A DNA stretch of 64,000 nt from Sphagnum magellanicum (lineage: Eukaryota > Streptophyta > Sphagnopsida > Sphagnales > Sphagnaceae): contig CM038926.1 in NCBI GenBank assembly GCA_021904315.1, forward strand, positions 374,501-438,500. Direction: 5' to 3'. The notes beneath the pieces were generated by a model. It did no database searches. It saw only the letters and a list, made by a program, of their open reading frames with translations, and was not told the DNA's origin. Position numbers and translations under genes: made by a program. Positions 46,321 to 56,899 of this stretch are shown here, in pieces (positions within the stretch are counted from its first letter, which is position 1; the number at the start of each line of letters is the position of its first letter).

Positions 46321-46683
46321 AAATTATTAATTATTATTATTGATTATGAGTAAGTTGAAATTATTCATCTTTTAATGCATCTTTTTTTTAAAAAATTCTT
46401 CCATTTCGATGATGATGTCATGTATGTTTTGCAAAGATATTCAACACGACCATTCTCATTTTGTTCCATTTTACACTTGGAGTGACTTTTTTCCAAGCCC
46501 CTCTACAAGTAAATCCTTGTTTGATTATGCAGAAGACATTGCTCGACACTTAACCTCCTTACCCTCTCCAAAATCATGTAAGACCTAAAGAACATTCAAC
46601 ATTAGAATGTTAAAGCTTATTAATTATGAGGCAACAAAGAGTTATTTGTAAAGCTTCATTTGCAATTTCCACTATTTTTTCTT
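46321..46683. other. No gene seen
   Basis: AT-rich sequence downstream of the gene relic. Confidence 0.35.
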
Positions 46684-47400
46684 CCCCCCTATGGTTAGTG
46701 TCAACCATAAGGGATGAGTTTGTTGGTCAAACAAATTCCATTTTTCTAATCTTTATAATTATCAAAAAAAATTAACTCTTTAAATGCATATATCAATCCA
46801 TTCTTAAATTATCAAGACAATTATTAATCAATAGCAAATATATCCAACTTATGTCTAAATGATTATTCACTAGAAAATCCATTTAGGTAAAAGAATATCA
46901 ATTTTCACTGCTTTAATGTGCCAAAGACCATTGCATATAACACTCCAATATGCAAGATTCTAGAACATCGATTTCCCAATAATAGTATAACCATTTCATA
47001 AGTTTATCAACATTTCATAGAATCGACCAACATTACTCTCATCTTTCAATTCTCAAATTCTAGCTTAGGGCCAAAATTATTACACCATCAATCTTTATAT
47101 CATCAACAATTAGTATATTGGTTTTCAAGATTTTGTTTATATTCATTACTTATCCCATTTGTTTTTATCCTCCCCCCTATGATCGATACCAACCATAGGG
47201 GGCGGAGTTCATTAGTCATAGAAATTCCATTTATCTTGTTTTTATAGTTTCAAAAACATTGACTCTTCTAGTGCATATATCTTTCTGGTCTTGAATTATC
47301 AATAACAAATATTGATTAATAGCAAATCCAGCAAATATTTAAATGTATGTCCAACCTATGTATATAACTTATATTAAAAAATTTAGGGCCAATATATTTA
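46684..47400. repeat. 488-bp direct duplication with palindrome
   Basis: CCCCCCTATGG at 46684 and CCCCCCTATG at 47172 open two parallel segments that share AATTCCATTT, GCATATATC and TTAATAGCAAAT. Each starts with a palindrome, CCCCTATG ... CATAGGGG, which is clearest in the second copy (47172-47202). Confidence 0.65.
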
Positions 47401-49072
47401 ACTTATATCCAACATGTATTTAAATGTTTGGATAATTTAGAAAAATCCACTCTCTTGATTAGCCATTTATTGAAGTTATGAATGGGGAAAATTTAATGGG
47501 CTCCTAATGAAAACTTGGAACTATCTAAATTGACAATTATTCATGTATTATCTACCCCCACATTTGAAACTTGATTATATTGTATCACTAATTGGAAATA
47601 AATATTCAATCAAATCCAAATATAGGGAAGGCATGAATCAGGGTTTTGTGGACAACATACTTTGTCAATTAACTGACTACAATTAATAAAGTATTAAAAT
47701 CAAAAAAAAATTGTTTTAACTGTTTTATTTTTCATAATATCATTGTCGTTTTCCCACTATCCCATCTTTTTTTTTTGTTCAACACCCACTTCCCTCCAAC
47801 TAACAACCTTTTTAAAGAAGCGACTAAAGCAATCACCATGATTATATGGAGAACATTAACCCAATAGATTATTTTTTCTATCCATTCACCACTCATACTT
47901 CATGGTGTAATCTTGGGTGTTGTCTCATTATGGCCCTCACATTGTTAATTTAAGGTTTCCATAGAGGCGTATAACCGATTCAACATATTTGTTCCCTTTT
48001 GTGTTGGACACGTTTATCCTATTTTCTATTTAGTTCACTTTTAGTATTTTATTCATAATAACATTTTCAACCTTTTGTTCCCTTGTAATTGAATTTAAAC
48101 TTTTTTAGAGTCCTTGCCTTTGTGTTAATCAATTTTATTTATTTATATCCACTTTCAAATCCCAAGCCTTTTTGCACTATCATCGCGCTTTTTAAGGTGC
48201 TCCTTCACACTTATCCTTTGCTTGTGCACAATGGGGAGATATATCTTATTTATGATTGCATTTTGTTGACTACTGGGCATTGAGTTGATTCACCTATGAC
48301 TTTGGATCTGGTCCATTACATATTTTATCAATAAACTTCTTCAAAATGTCCCAATGTTTATCTTGACACCCCTTTTGTTTCCTTAATTTGTATACATTGG
48401 AATTCAATAAATTGTGTGCACTATATAATCCAATTAAAGCCCAACCTCTAGTCAATATTAACTCATACATTATGCTCTCTTTTGTGGAATGTAGTGGATT
48501 ACTCTTGCTTAATCATGTATAAAATTCTACGTATCATCACAAAAAATAAGAAACACATACTTACACCATTTTACACATCTTCAACTAAAAAAAATGAAAC
48601 ATTATTATTTTTAATCCATTGCATGTCTGTTCTTTACATGATGTGTTTTATCATGAGAAATCAATCACTTTTTTGTTTAAAATAGTAATGATGTGACAAG
48701 ACTTCGCATTAGATTCTATACGTTGGACTTTCAACTGGATCCCAGTTATGCATCGCAATTATGAACACTTAGTAAGATTTTTAGTATGTTGTTTTATTTA
48801 CAAAATAACTACACCATTGAAAATTTTGGAATGAAAAATTATGTTGAAACAACCTATAACTTTCTCCTGACATCTTCTTGTCTAACTACATCTATCCTTG
48901 CTTCAACTGATCTCATCTCTTACATCGACATGTTTGTTGCATTATATTCGTCATAGTCCTTAGGGAACAAATTGCATTCTTCCAAGTCACTTTCACTTTT
49001 AGACATATCAACAATGGATGGAAATTGTGAATCTATACTATCCCATTTCTTGCCCGTCATTCTTCTACTTAA
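47401..49072. other. No recognisable gene
   Basis: AT-rich. Short ORFs (48089-48283, 48482-48685) are hydrophobic and unassigned. Confidence 0.35.
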
Positions 49073-49383
49073 TGTTAACAAATAAAAGATCTAGTCAAGT
49101 GCAAACACAAATATTTATTGAAAGGAAACTAAAATATGATGTTCACAACATGAAACATAACATCAAGAACTCCTCAAGGTTCTTGTCACATCAAAGACAC
49201 AAACTTGTGCAATGAAATAAAAAACCAAACCATCAACACTAAGGTTTTTAACTAACGACCAAACTAAAAATAAGTAAACTAATTTAGGTAAAGAAAAATA
49301 GTTAAACCTTGTGAAAGTAACCTAATTAATTTCCTACTCCGTAATTAATGAAAACCTAACTAATTGAGCTTGAATTCTCAACA
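49073..49383 (-). mobile_element. Copia 3' LTR (minus copy)
   Basis: A 311-bp LTR, in its own orientation TGTTGAGAATTC to TATTTGTTAACA, homologous along its whole length to the one at 45315-45626. The adjacent CATTCCCCCTCAAGC on the plus strand is the complement of the polypurine tract and polyprotein end. The ORF 49018-49215 is a shadow. Confidence 0.85.
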
Positions 49384-50670
49384 TTCCCCCTCAAGCTCAA
49401 GTGCACTTCTAGTACACCAAGCATTTTTTAAAACTTCATTAGCTTGTCTATACTTAAAGCCCTTGTCAACAACCTGATCCTTAGTACTAACACAAATAAG
49501 TTTAATTTCTTTTACTAAAACTTTTTCTTTGACAAAGTAATAGTGCACCTCAATGTACTTTGTCCTAGCATGATAGACCTAGTTGTCAGCAAGTAATATG
49601 TTATTTTGTAATCATAATAAATGACAATGGGAGCATCCATTGATTATCCCAAATTTGAAAGTAATTTTTGTAATCAAACTATTTCACATGCAGTGATTGC
49701 TATGTTTTTATACTCAACCTTTGTGCTTGATAGTGCAATTGTTGGTTTTTTTTGTTGCTCCAATTACCAACAACATTTTCAAAAGAAAACAAAAAACCAT
49801 TGGTTGATATCTTATTTGAAACATTGGTTATTGGTTTCACAAAAATTCCACACTACAAAGTATGTTTTATGTACCTTAGTATGCGCCTCACTGCATCCAA
49901 ATGTGGCTTTTGTGGTGTTTGCATGAATTGACTCACCACTCCAACTACATAACTCAAATCAAACCTTGTGATGGTCATGTAAATCAAATTCCCCATTATG
50001 CGTTTGTACATAATGGTATCTTCCACAAGGTCACCTTCATCAACACTTAACTTCACATTTCGCTCCTATGGAATTGAAATGGGTTTGCAACCTATCATCC
50101 CATATTGAGACAATTTGTTCAAAACATACTACCTTTGTAGTAACCATATCCCTTTAGGGGACTGATTACCAATGCTGATGAAGTAATGCAACTCTCCCAA
50201 ATCCTTCATCTCAAACTTTTGTTTCAAAAGCTTCTTCAAATCAAAGATGTCTACATCACTATCTCTTATGACAATCAAGTCATCAACATAGATAACTATG
50301 ATTACAATCCCACGATCTATCTTTTCCACGTAAAGTGAAAAATCCACATCAAATGTTTGAAATCCACTTGTGATAATACATTGACCTATCTTGTCTGACC
50401 AAGTTTTAGGTGTTTGCTTCAAGCCATACAAAGTATTTTTCAACCTACAAACCAAATTAGGATGTGTTCAGTCCACATAACTTAGTGGTTGTTCCATGTA
50501 CATTTCTTTCTATGAATTTCGATGAAGAAAAACATTATTTACATCCATTTGATGTAAATACCATCCTTTTGTTGTTGCCATAACAATGATTATTCATACA
50601 ATTGCCATTTTTGCAACTTGACTATAGGTCTCCTCATAGTCTATGCCATAAGTTTGGGCATAACCTTTAC
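49384..50670 (-). pseudogene. Copia RT-RNase H relic (minus)
   Basis: A minus-strand copy of the same copia family. ORF 50129-50455 has [15 protein letters not shown] and the catalytic IYVDDLIVI. ORF 49853-50056 has KLSVDEGDLVEDTIMY and HLDAVRRILRYIKHTL. The RNase H part toward 49384 is degraded. It ends abruptly near 50670 in the [13 protein letters not shown] region, where plus-strand gypsy integrase begins. The 5' two thirds of the element is gone. Confidence 0.82.
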
Positions 50671-51880
50671 AGAGTGGGACAAGACAACAAAATGCATAGA
50701 TGTTTAACCACCTTAGAAGCATAGATTATTCTAAAGGAACTACATGAAGGAATGGTTAGAGGACATTTTGCTATAGAAATTATTGCAAATAAAATTCTAG
50801 ATGCAGGATATTGGTGGCCAACTTTATTCAAGGATACTCATGACTTTTGCAAAAGTTGTGATAAGTGTCAAAAAATTGGAAGACTTAAAACAAAAAGTCT
50901 GGCTAAGTTAGTAACAACACTTCCAGAGGAGCCTTTTACGAAGTGGGGTTTAGATTTTCTAGGTCCAATGAAACCAACAGGAAGATTAATAGGAACAAAT
51001 ACATTTTGGTAGCTACAAATTATGCAACCAAGTGGGTAGAGGCAAAGGCATTCAAACCAATACTACATAGTTACAACCAGATTTTTGTATGAGTATATTT
51101 TCACCAAATTTGGATGTCCATTGACCATAGTTACAAATCAAGGAGTACATTTCATCAATGACATAATAAAACATATGACAAAATATTTTTTGTTAAAGCA
51201 TGTTAATTCTATTACATATTATCCACAGGGAAATGGACAAGCAAAGTTTACTAACAAAATCATTAGTAGATTATTAACCAAGTTGGTTAATGAGAAAAAA
51301 ACAAATTTGAATGAACATCTTTCTATTAGTTTTGTTTTCATATAGGATCGTTTCCAAGGTGGCAACATGTTATACACCCTACCAATTAGTCTATGGTTTG
51401 CATCCTCTAATGCCAATAAAATATGTTTTGTCAACTATTAATAGGGACCACAGTAGAACCAACCACAATGTTAACAACTATAATTACAGAACTGGAAAAG
51501 TTATAAAAGAACAAATTGGAAGCTTATAACAATGTGGGAGCTAACCAGTGCAACAGATTTTTATGGAATGAATAGAAAAATACTGAGAAGAAGTTCCAAT
51601 TTGGAGATTGTCTTATGGTTTCCTAAAGGAGAAAAACACATCTTGGCAAATTCAAGAAAAGATAGTTTGGTCCATTGAAGGTATAGTATTGCTTACCCAA
51701 TAATATTTTTTTTATTGTTTCTATTACCAATTTTGAACCAAACCTAGTATTGGTCAATGTTAATAATGTATAAGTTGAAACCATACACATATGTGGATCA
51801 GACATTGAAGGGGATTCAAAGTTCAAAGGACTAGAAGTTTTTACAGTCAATAAATGAAAACTGCATGGAAGAAACATCTA
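50671..51880 (+). pseudogene. Gypsy integrase relic
   Basis: After ILKELHEG comes the HHCC zinc domain (HEGMVRGHF ... CKSCDKCQ, ORF 50752-51012), then the core. First Asp is kept in KWGLDFLGP (50953-50955). The second is Asn in IVTNQGVHFIND (codon 51136-51138). The Glu is Lys in NGQAKFTNK (codon 51244-51246). The C-terminal part reads VATCYTPYQLVYGLHPLMP, KKFQFGD and FEPNPVLVNV. Two of three catalytic residues are lost and stops are frequent. Same lineage and strand as the gag-RT relic at 36853-40897. Confidence 0.8.
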
Positions 51881-52407
51881 AAGAAGATTCAGAAGATCAA
51901 AGAAAAAAAAAAACCATTTGGACTTATCAGATAATAATATCAAAACCTAGTAAATCTAATAAGTCAGTAGGTTACGAACAAATATTCAAACCATGGTTAT
52001 ATAGTTTCATAGTTATTGGATTATGGGGTAAATAAGTCATTGATGTTATAACAAGATTTTGTTGATATGATGATTCAACATAGGCCAAAAGGAATATATA
52101 ATGTAGACTATACTAGGTCATTAGATTAAAGAATGTCATCAAAATTATTCAATGCCACATCCACATAATTTTTTGGTCAATAGTTGTTAATTGTAGCCCA
52201 TGTTGATGTCAATATGAATTTAAATAGTAGACGACATATGTCAAATAATTTTAAAAAGTGCAAATCATTAAAACCTTGGTCTTAAAACGAAAAGTGAAAT
52301 GTCATTTTATGAAACATGGTGATAACGTTTCAGAAGGCAACAAACACCAGAGTGACTATTTGTTTCTATTTTCTACAAGCATGTTTTAATCATTTTTTGT
52401 CTTTGGA
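51881..52407 (+). other. Spacer between integrase and extra ORF
   Basis: AT-rich transition after the polyprotein end. No protein motif seen. Confidence 0.35.
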
Positions 52408-53079
52408 ATGAGTGTTGAAGAAAATCTAGTGGAGAAATTACAAAAACGGTCTAGAGTGAAATTGGAGAAGTTGAAAGAGGAGCAAGAGAAATTAAGAGAG
52501 CAACTAAAATTTACAAACATCTTGCATTCGCAATCTAGGTCTCCAAAAAGAGGTCTACCTTTTCCTTCTCTAGTTTATTCTTCTTCGTTTTCTCAAAAAT
52601 CTTCTCCAATATCCAAGGTTGAAAGAGCTTTTGAAGCAATTAGAAAAAAGAAAAAAAAAAGATTATAAGGAAACATTGAGGAGATATAGCTTTAGGAAGC
52701 CCAAAAGATAGGCAAGTCCTAATGAGCAAGTCAGTCCCATTTCTATTTTAGATTCTAAGGAAGACTAGCAGAAGGACGATTTGCAACAACATCAACAATT
52801 GCCATTACATCAAGAGGAGCATACTTAGGAACACATTCCAGATAGAGTTCATATTCCTAATAAAAAACACATGAAGACAATAAATAAGCAAGTAATGGTT
52901 GTAAATATGCGTGGGAAGAAAGTGCATACTCATCAAGATGATGAAATTAGGTATGTTTTTACTCCAATAGAGCAAAGTTACAATAGCAATTTGAAGAACA
53001 TTTTGCTTTAGACAAGCTTTGGAGAGGAAGAGAGAGCATGGGCAAACAGAGTTGGATTAGTAAGCATGTTTGAGATTGA
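52408..53079 (+). pseudogene. Gypsy extra ORF, N-terminal coiled coil
   Basis: ORF 52408-52668 (86 codons) starts MSVEENLVEKLQKRSRVKLE, a strongly charged predicted coiled coil, followed by a Ser/Pro-rich stretch. After a stop the frame continues with Gln/His-rich sequence to about 53079. It lies downstream of integrase on the same strand, so I treat it as an additional ORF of the gypsy element. I do not know a domain for it. Confidence 0.45.
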
Positions 53080-53694
53080 GTGAAAACACCTCGCCACAAC
53101 ATTTTGGTTGAATTTTTGAACAATTGGAAGTTGGATCATGAACATAACAAAATCAAGGTTATGTTGGGGGATGGGCAAAGAACAATAGACAAACATGTAT
53201 TGACAGAGGTTTTTAAAATATGCCATATAAAAGAGACAAAAACAGACCAAGCAGAAATGTCTGATGCCAGAATAGCATCAGCAGATATAGCAAATAGAGT
53301 CCTTGATACTTACAACATTAATGAAGGGTGGGTTGTGAAAAAGATGAGGTATGAGTATGCTAATAGAGTTGCTGCCATTTTGCCAATTATTTACCAAAAG
53401 GATAAGGTGCAATATTTTAGTAATAAGTCTACTATAATGATCTCTAAAGCAGATCATGGAGAGTCTATTAATTGGGCTATAATCATGTATTCTCAATTGG
53501 TCAAGGAATTGATCAAATGGGAAAAGTGTTGGAAAAATATGATTGAGGGAACAACCAAAAAGGATGTATGCCATTCTACCATAGTCCTAAAAGTTTTGTT
53601 TCAGAAGTGGTTTCCATTAGAAGGAGCAAAATCACAAGAGAATAATAAACATGCAGAACAGCTTCAAGAGACAAAAGAAGAAGAAACAATTTGA
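53080..53694 (+). CDS. Gypsy extra ORF core, 204 codons, unknown
   Basis: The longest uninterrupted frame of the gypsy downstream region. It is probably a fragment, since upstream sequence in the same region also looks coding. It is a soluble, mixed-charge protein containing LVEFLNNWKLDHE, a segment KVMLGDGQRTIDKHVLTEVF, and a long middle part ending in WFPLEGA, then a Glu/Lys-rich tail. No known catalytic motif, signal peptide or membrane segment. It could be a helper, structural or captured protein of the element. Minus ORFs 53008-53250 and 53278-53574 are its antisense shadows. Survival of the frame may be chance. Confidence 0.4.
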   Translation: MKTPRHNILVEFLNNWKLDHEHNKIKVMLGDGQRTIDKHVLTEVFKICHIKETKTDQAEMSDARIASADIANRVLDTYNINEGWVVKKMRYEYANRVAAILPIIYQKDKVQYFSNKSTIMISKADHGESINWAIIMYSQLVKELIKWEKCWKNMIEGTTKKDVCHSTIVLKVLFQKWFPLEGAKSQENNKHAEQLQETKEEETI

Positions 53695-55860
53695 AGGAGA
53701 GGTTCGTTAAGAACAAAAAACCTTTGAACCCTACACACACCTGTCCTAAAAAGGAGAAACAACTAGAAATTAAGACAACTAGAAGAGTAGTTTTGATGTT
53801 TTAGTTTAATGATGATGAGCAAGGAGAAACTATATAGAAGAGGCAAAAAAGACATGAGGATACTATAATGAGAGACAATATTGATCCTCAACAAGCACCT
53901 GAATTGTTGAGGAAACAACAATAGCAAAATTAAAGACAAAAAGAAATTCATATTTCCTAAATTTAATCTGAGACTACCCATTTTTCCCAAGTAGGAGCAA
54001 AGGTCAGATGGGTAGGACCATCAAAGATGGCCCAAGAAGGAGTCAAAGTCTCAAGCTGAACAGTCAACATAGGAGCATATACAAGATTTTGATTGAAATC
54101 CACCAAAAGTACAACAATTTGTTCCATCACCACAGAATAATTAAGGTATGTTGCAAAACCAAATTCTACAATAGGCATGAATGTATTTGGAAAAATTTGG
54201 ACTGCACATAGGAGTCTAAGTTCATCATGTACAAGTTCCAAAGGTCAAACTCCTAGATTTCATACACTAGGGAATGTGCAAGGGATAGAAGCAAAATTGG
54301 ATGAGCACAAAAGAGCTACGACTATGTTTCAACAAGAAGCAAAATACAATGTATAGATGACAAATATTTTGCTTAGACTTTTTGATTTGGATATTAAGAA
54401 CAAATAGATTATAGAGAAGGATAGATCTGTTCAAAACTTATAGGGAGCTTTGGAGAAGGAGCAAAAGCTCAAAGCATAGTTGTAGGATAGGAACAATGAG
54501 AATAGTCAGGTATTGGTAGAACTTCAGGCAACTAAAACATAAGATTAATAACATGGAGAACCAGAAAAAAGATTTGGAGAACGTCAAAATAGAAAAGGAT
54601 TCCTTGTAGGCAACTTTAAAGGAGAAAAATGCCAATTATTGGGGTTTAAAAGCAGAAAAGGATACTTTGAGTATAGAACATAGCAAAATTTAGAGAGACT
54701 ACAAGAACATCAAAGAAAATCTCTTGAAGTAGCAAAAGGAGGTGGAATACTTTAGAGTGGACAATGTCAATGCATATTAAGCTAAGAATGAGATACAAAG
54801 GCAAGTTGACCATAGGCATGCACAAATGGACAAAAATTTGCAAAAGAAGATGGCCTTTAATGAAAAGTTAAACAAACTTTTGGAGGAGACTCAAAAGAAA
54901 AAACCCTTCAATTATGATATTTTCTTTGGAGAAAATAGTGAATTACGGAAGCAAAATACTTTGCTTCAAGTAAAGTTCAAGTCACTATCAATGGAGGAAA
55001 AAGATGTAGACTTATGGTGGGATGCAGTTTAGGTAAAAAGGATATTGGGAAGGTCTACACAAAGTATGAAAGGAATGACAGGTTGTATAGATACAAGATT
55101 TCTAATTAAGAGGGAAAAAATTATGCCATTATTTGAGTATGAACCTTTAATTCTGTTTTTAAAACCAAAAACTTTAAATGAGGAAGAAGACAGAAGGGAT
55201 ACAAATGGGGTAGGACCATTAGGTACAAAAGTAGCAAAGGAACCAAGTTACGTAAGAGGAGGAAAGGATAGCCCTGAGAGGGAGGCTGCTAAATAGACTC
55301 TAAAACTCGAAGAATTTGTTATGCAGGAAGTCAATAATCAAAAGTATACATATGCAACCACAAAAATAAAGGAAAAAATACAACATGAGGAACATATAAT
55401 TCAGGATGATCAATAGGGTTAGATTGAACTTGTGTTAAAGTTGCAGCAATAGGATCTAACTTAGATGACATCAGATCTGCAATCAAATCAGAAGTTACAA
55501 GTTGTATCAGAGCTACAATAATAGGGTCAAAATCAGATCACATCATATCTACAATCACAACAAGTGACAATAGAGTTGTAGTCACAAGAACAAAAAACAA
55601 CTTATCGATAAACAATTGTATAATTGTCAACAAAAACATTAGAAGAACAACAAACTTTGTATAAAATTGATAATCAAACAATGCTTTAATTTGAAGTACA
55701 GGTAGAGTAGACTATAAAATAAATAGAGGAGATTGTTGTTTAGATAGATCAGATTTTTGAATCACATGATCAAAAATAGTAAAACATTTAACTTTCTTAA
55801 CACATTTTTCATCCAAAATTCCAGGATATATGTAATTTAAAGTACAAGTGGGGTAATATA
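53695..55860 (+). pseudogene. Gypsy extra ORF, C-terminal coiled coil relic
   Basis: Glu/Lys/Gln-rich sequence with heptad-like patterns (about 54420-55030, for example MENQKKDLENVKIEKDSL and LNKLLEETQKKKPFNYD), then a charged segment (ORF 55045-55296) and a Gln-rich tail. Many TAG and TAA codons stand where Gln would fit. It ends just before a TGGGGTAATA purine-rich stretch and a TGTTAAGGG LTR-like start. Confidence 0.45.
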
Positions 55861-56185
55861 TGTTAAGGGAGTAGTTACTTGTGGTAATTATTAGTTAGTA
55901 TATTTCTATTTACCTAGTTATTGTTTTAGGAATTACTAACTAGATTACATAGTTTTTATCACCATTTGATTGTGAATAGAACATAAGACTCTTTTTTTTA
56001 TTAGAATATCTTGGGAGAAGAATAAGATTTGATGACCATTGTATCATTGTAGAACATGGAACTTTAATGGAGTATGAAAGAAATATATTCTCATTTCCAG
56101 AAAAGCTTTGTTTTCATAGCTAAAATTTGTTTTCATGTTTTTTTAATCATACTTTCATTACTGGATTTTAATTCTAAAACTAGTT
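55861..56185 (+). mobile_element. Candidate gypsy 3' LTR start
   Basis: TGTTAAGGGAGTAG follows the purine-rich stretch directly, as at 27124. The far end of the LTR is not identified; a MITE interrupts at 56186 and similar AT-rich sequence continues to about 56430. Confidence 0.35.
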
Positions 56186-56337
56186 CACTAGTAGAAAAAT
56201 TATTTTTTGCAACTTGTTTTATGCAACTAAAAAATCTCGCATGCAACTATTTTGGAGTTGCATGCAACATGTGTAGCTGCATGCGACATTTTTTAGTTGC
56301 ATAAGACAAGTTGCAAAAGACAATTTTTTTACTAGTG
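56186..56337. mobile_element. Foldback CACTA-like MITE, copy 3
   Basis: A 152-bp copy with CACTAGTAGAAAAATT and AATTTTTTTACTAGTG ends and exact GTT duplications (56183-56185 and 56338-56340). Its centre reads in the opposite sense to copy 1 (CATGCAACATGTGTAGCTGC), as expected for an inverted insertion of a foldback element. The short ORF over its left part (56074-56304) is not a gene. Confidence 0.88.
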
Positions 56338-56899
56338 GTTTTAAGTAGATCTGAATGAACAGACTTTGTTAGTATTAGTTTTATTGCATTTCAATCCAAA
56401 TTTTAAACCAAAATATATAATTAATTTTTTTGTATTACCAGTGTGTCAAATAGATAGCTTCTACATTACATATCAATGTAATTGGTCTCATGTTGTTATA
56501 ACACACATCAAATACTAGAGATTAGTGAAGTCCCCCCCACCAAGGACCTTTAATGTTAATTCTTGACATAGTCAAGGTGTAATATTACATCCCATTAATG
56601 GGATGATGTGCATTTGCTATCATTAAGGCATCCTAGTTTAGCCCATGGGCTAAATATCATTGCAAATTGGTTATGCAAGTTATCTAATGTGTCATTCACA
56701 TGGCATTCATGGTGATATCACATGTATATTGTGTAAATTCAATGACCACCTAGCTTCTGGTTATAGGAACTATACCATTAACATTCCACCCATAATTTGG
56801 TAAAAAAATTACCATTAGCACTATAATGATTTTGATGGTGGGTGGCACATCAACAATTTGGTAGATTGTTCCAATGATCATTCTCATTAATCCAATATT
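56338..56899. other. No clear gene; possible end of CACTA relic
   Basis: AT-rich, then a minus-strand stretch (56750-56941) with weak coding character that may be the C-terminal end of the transposase relic upstream on that strand. Confidence 0.3.
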
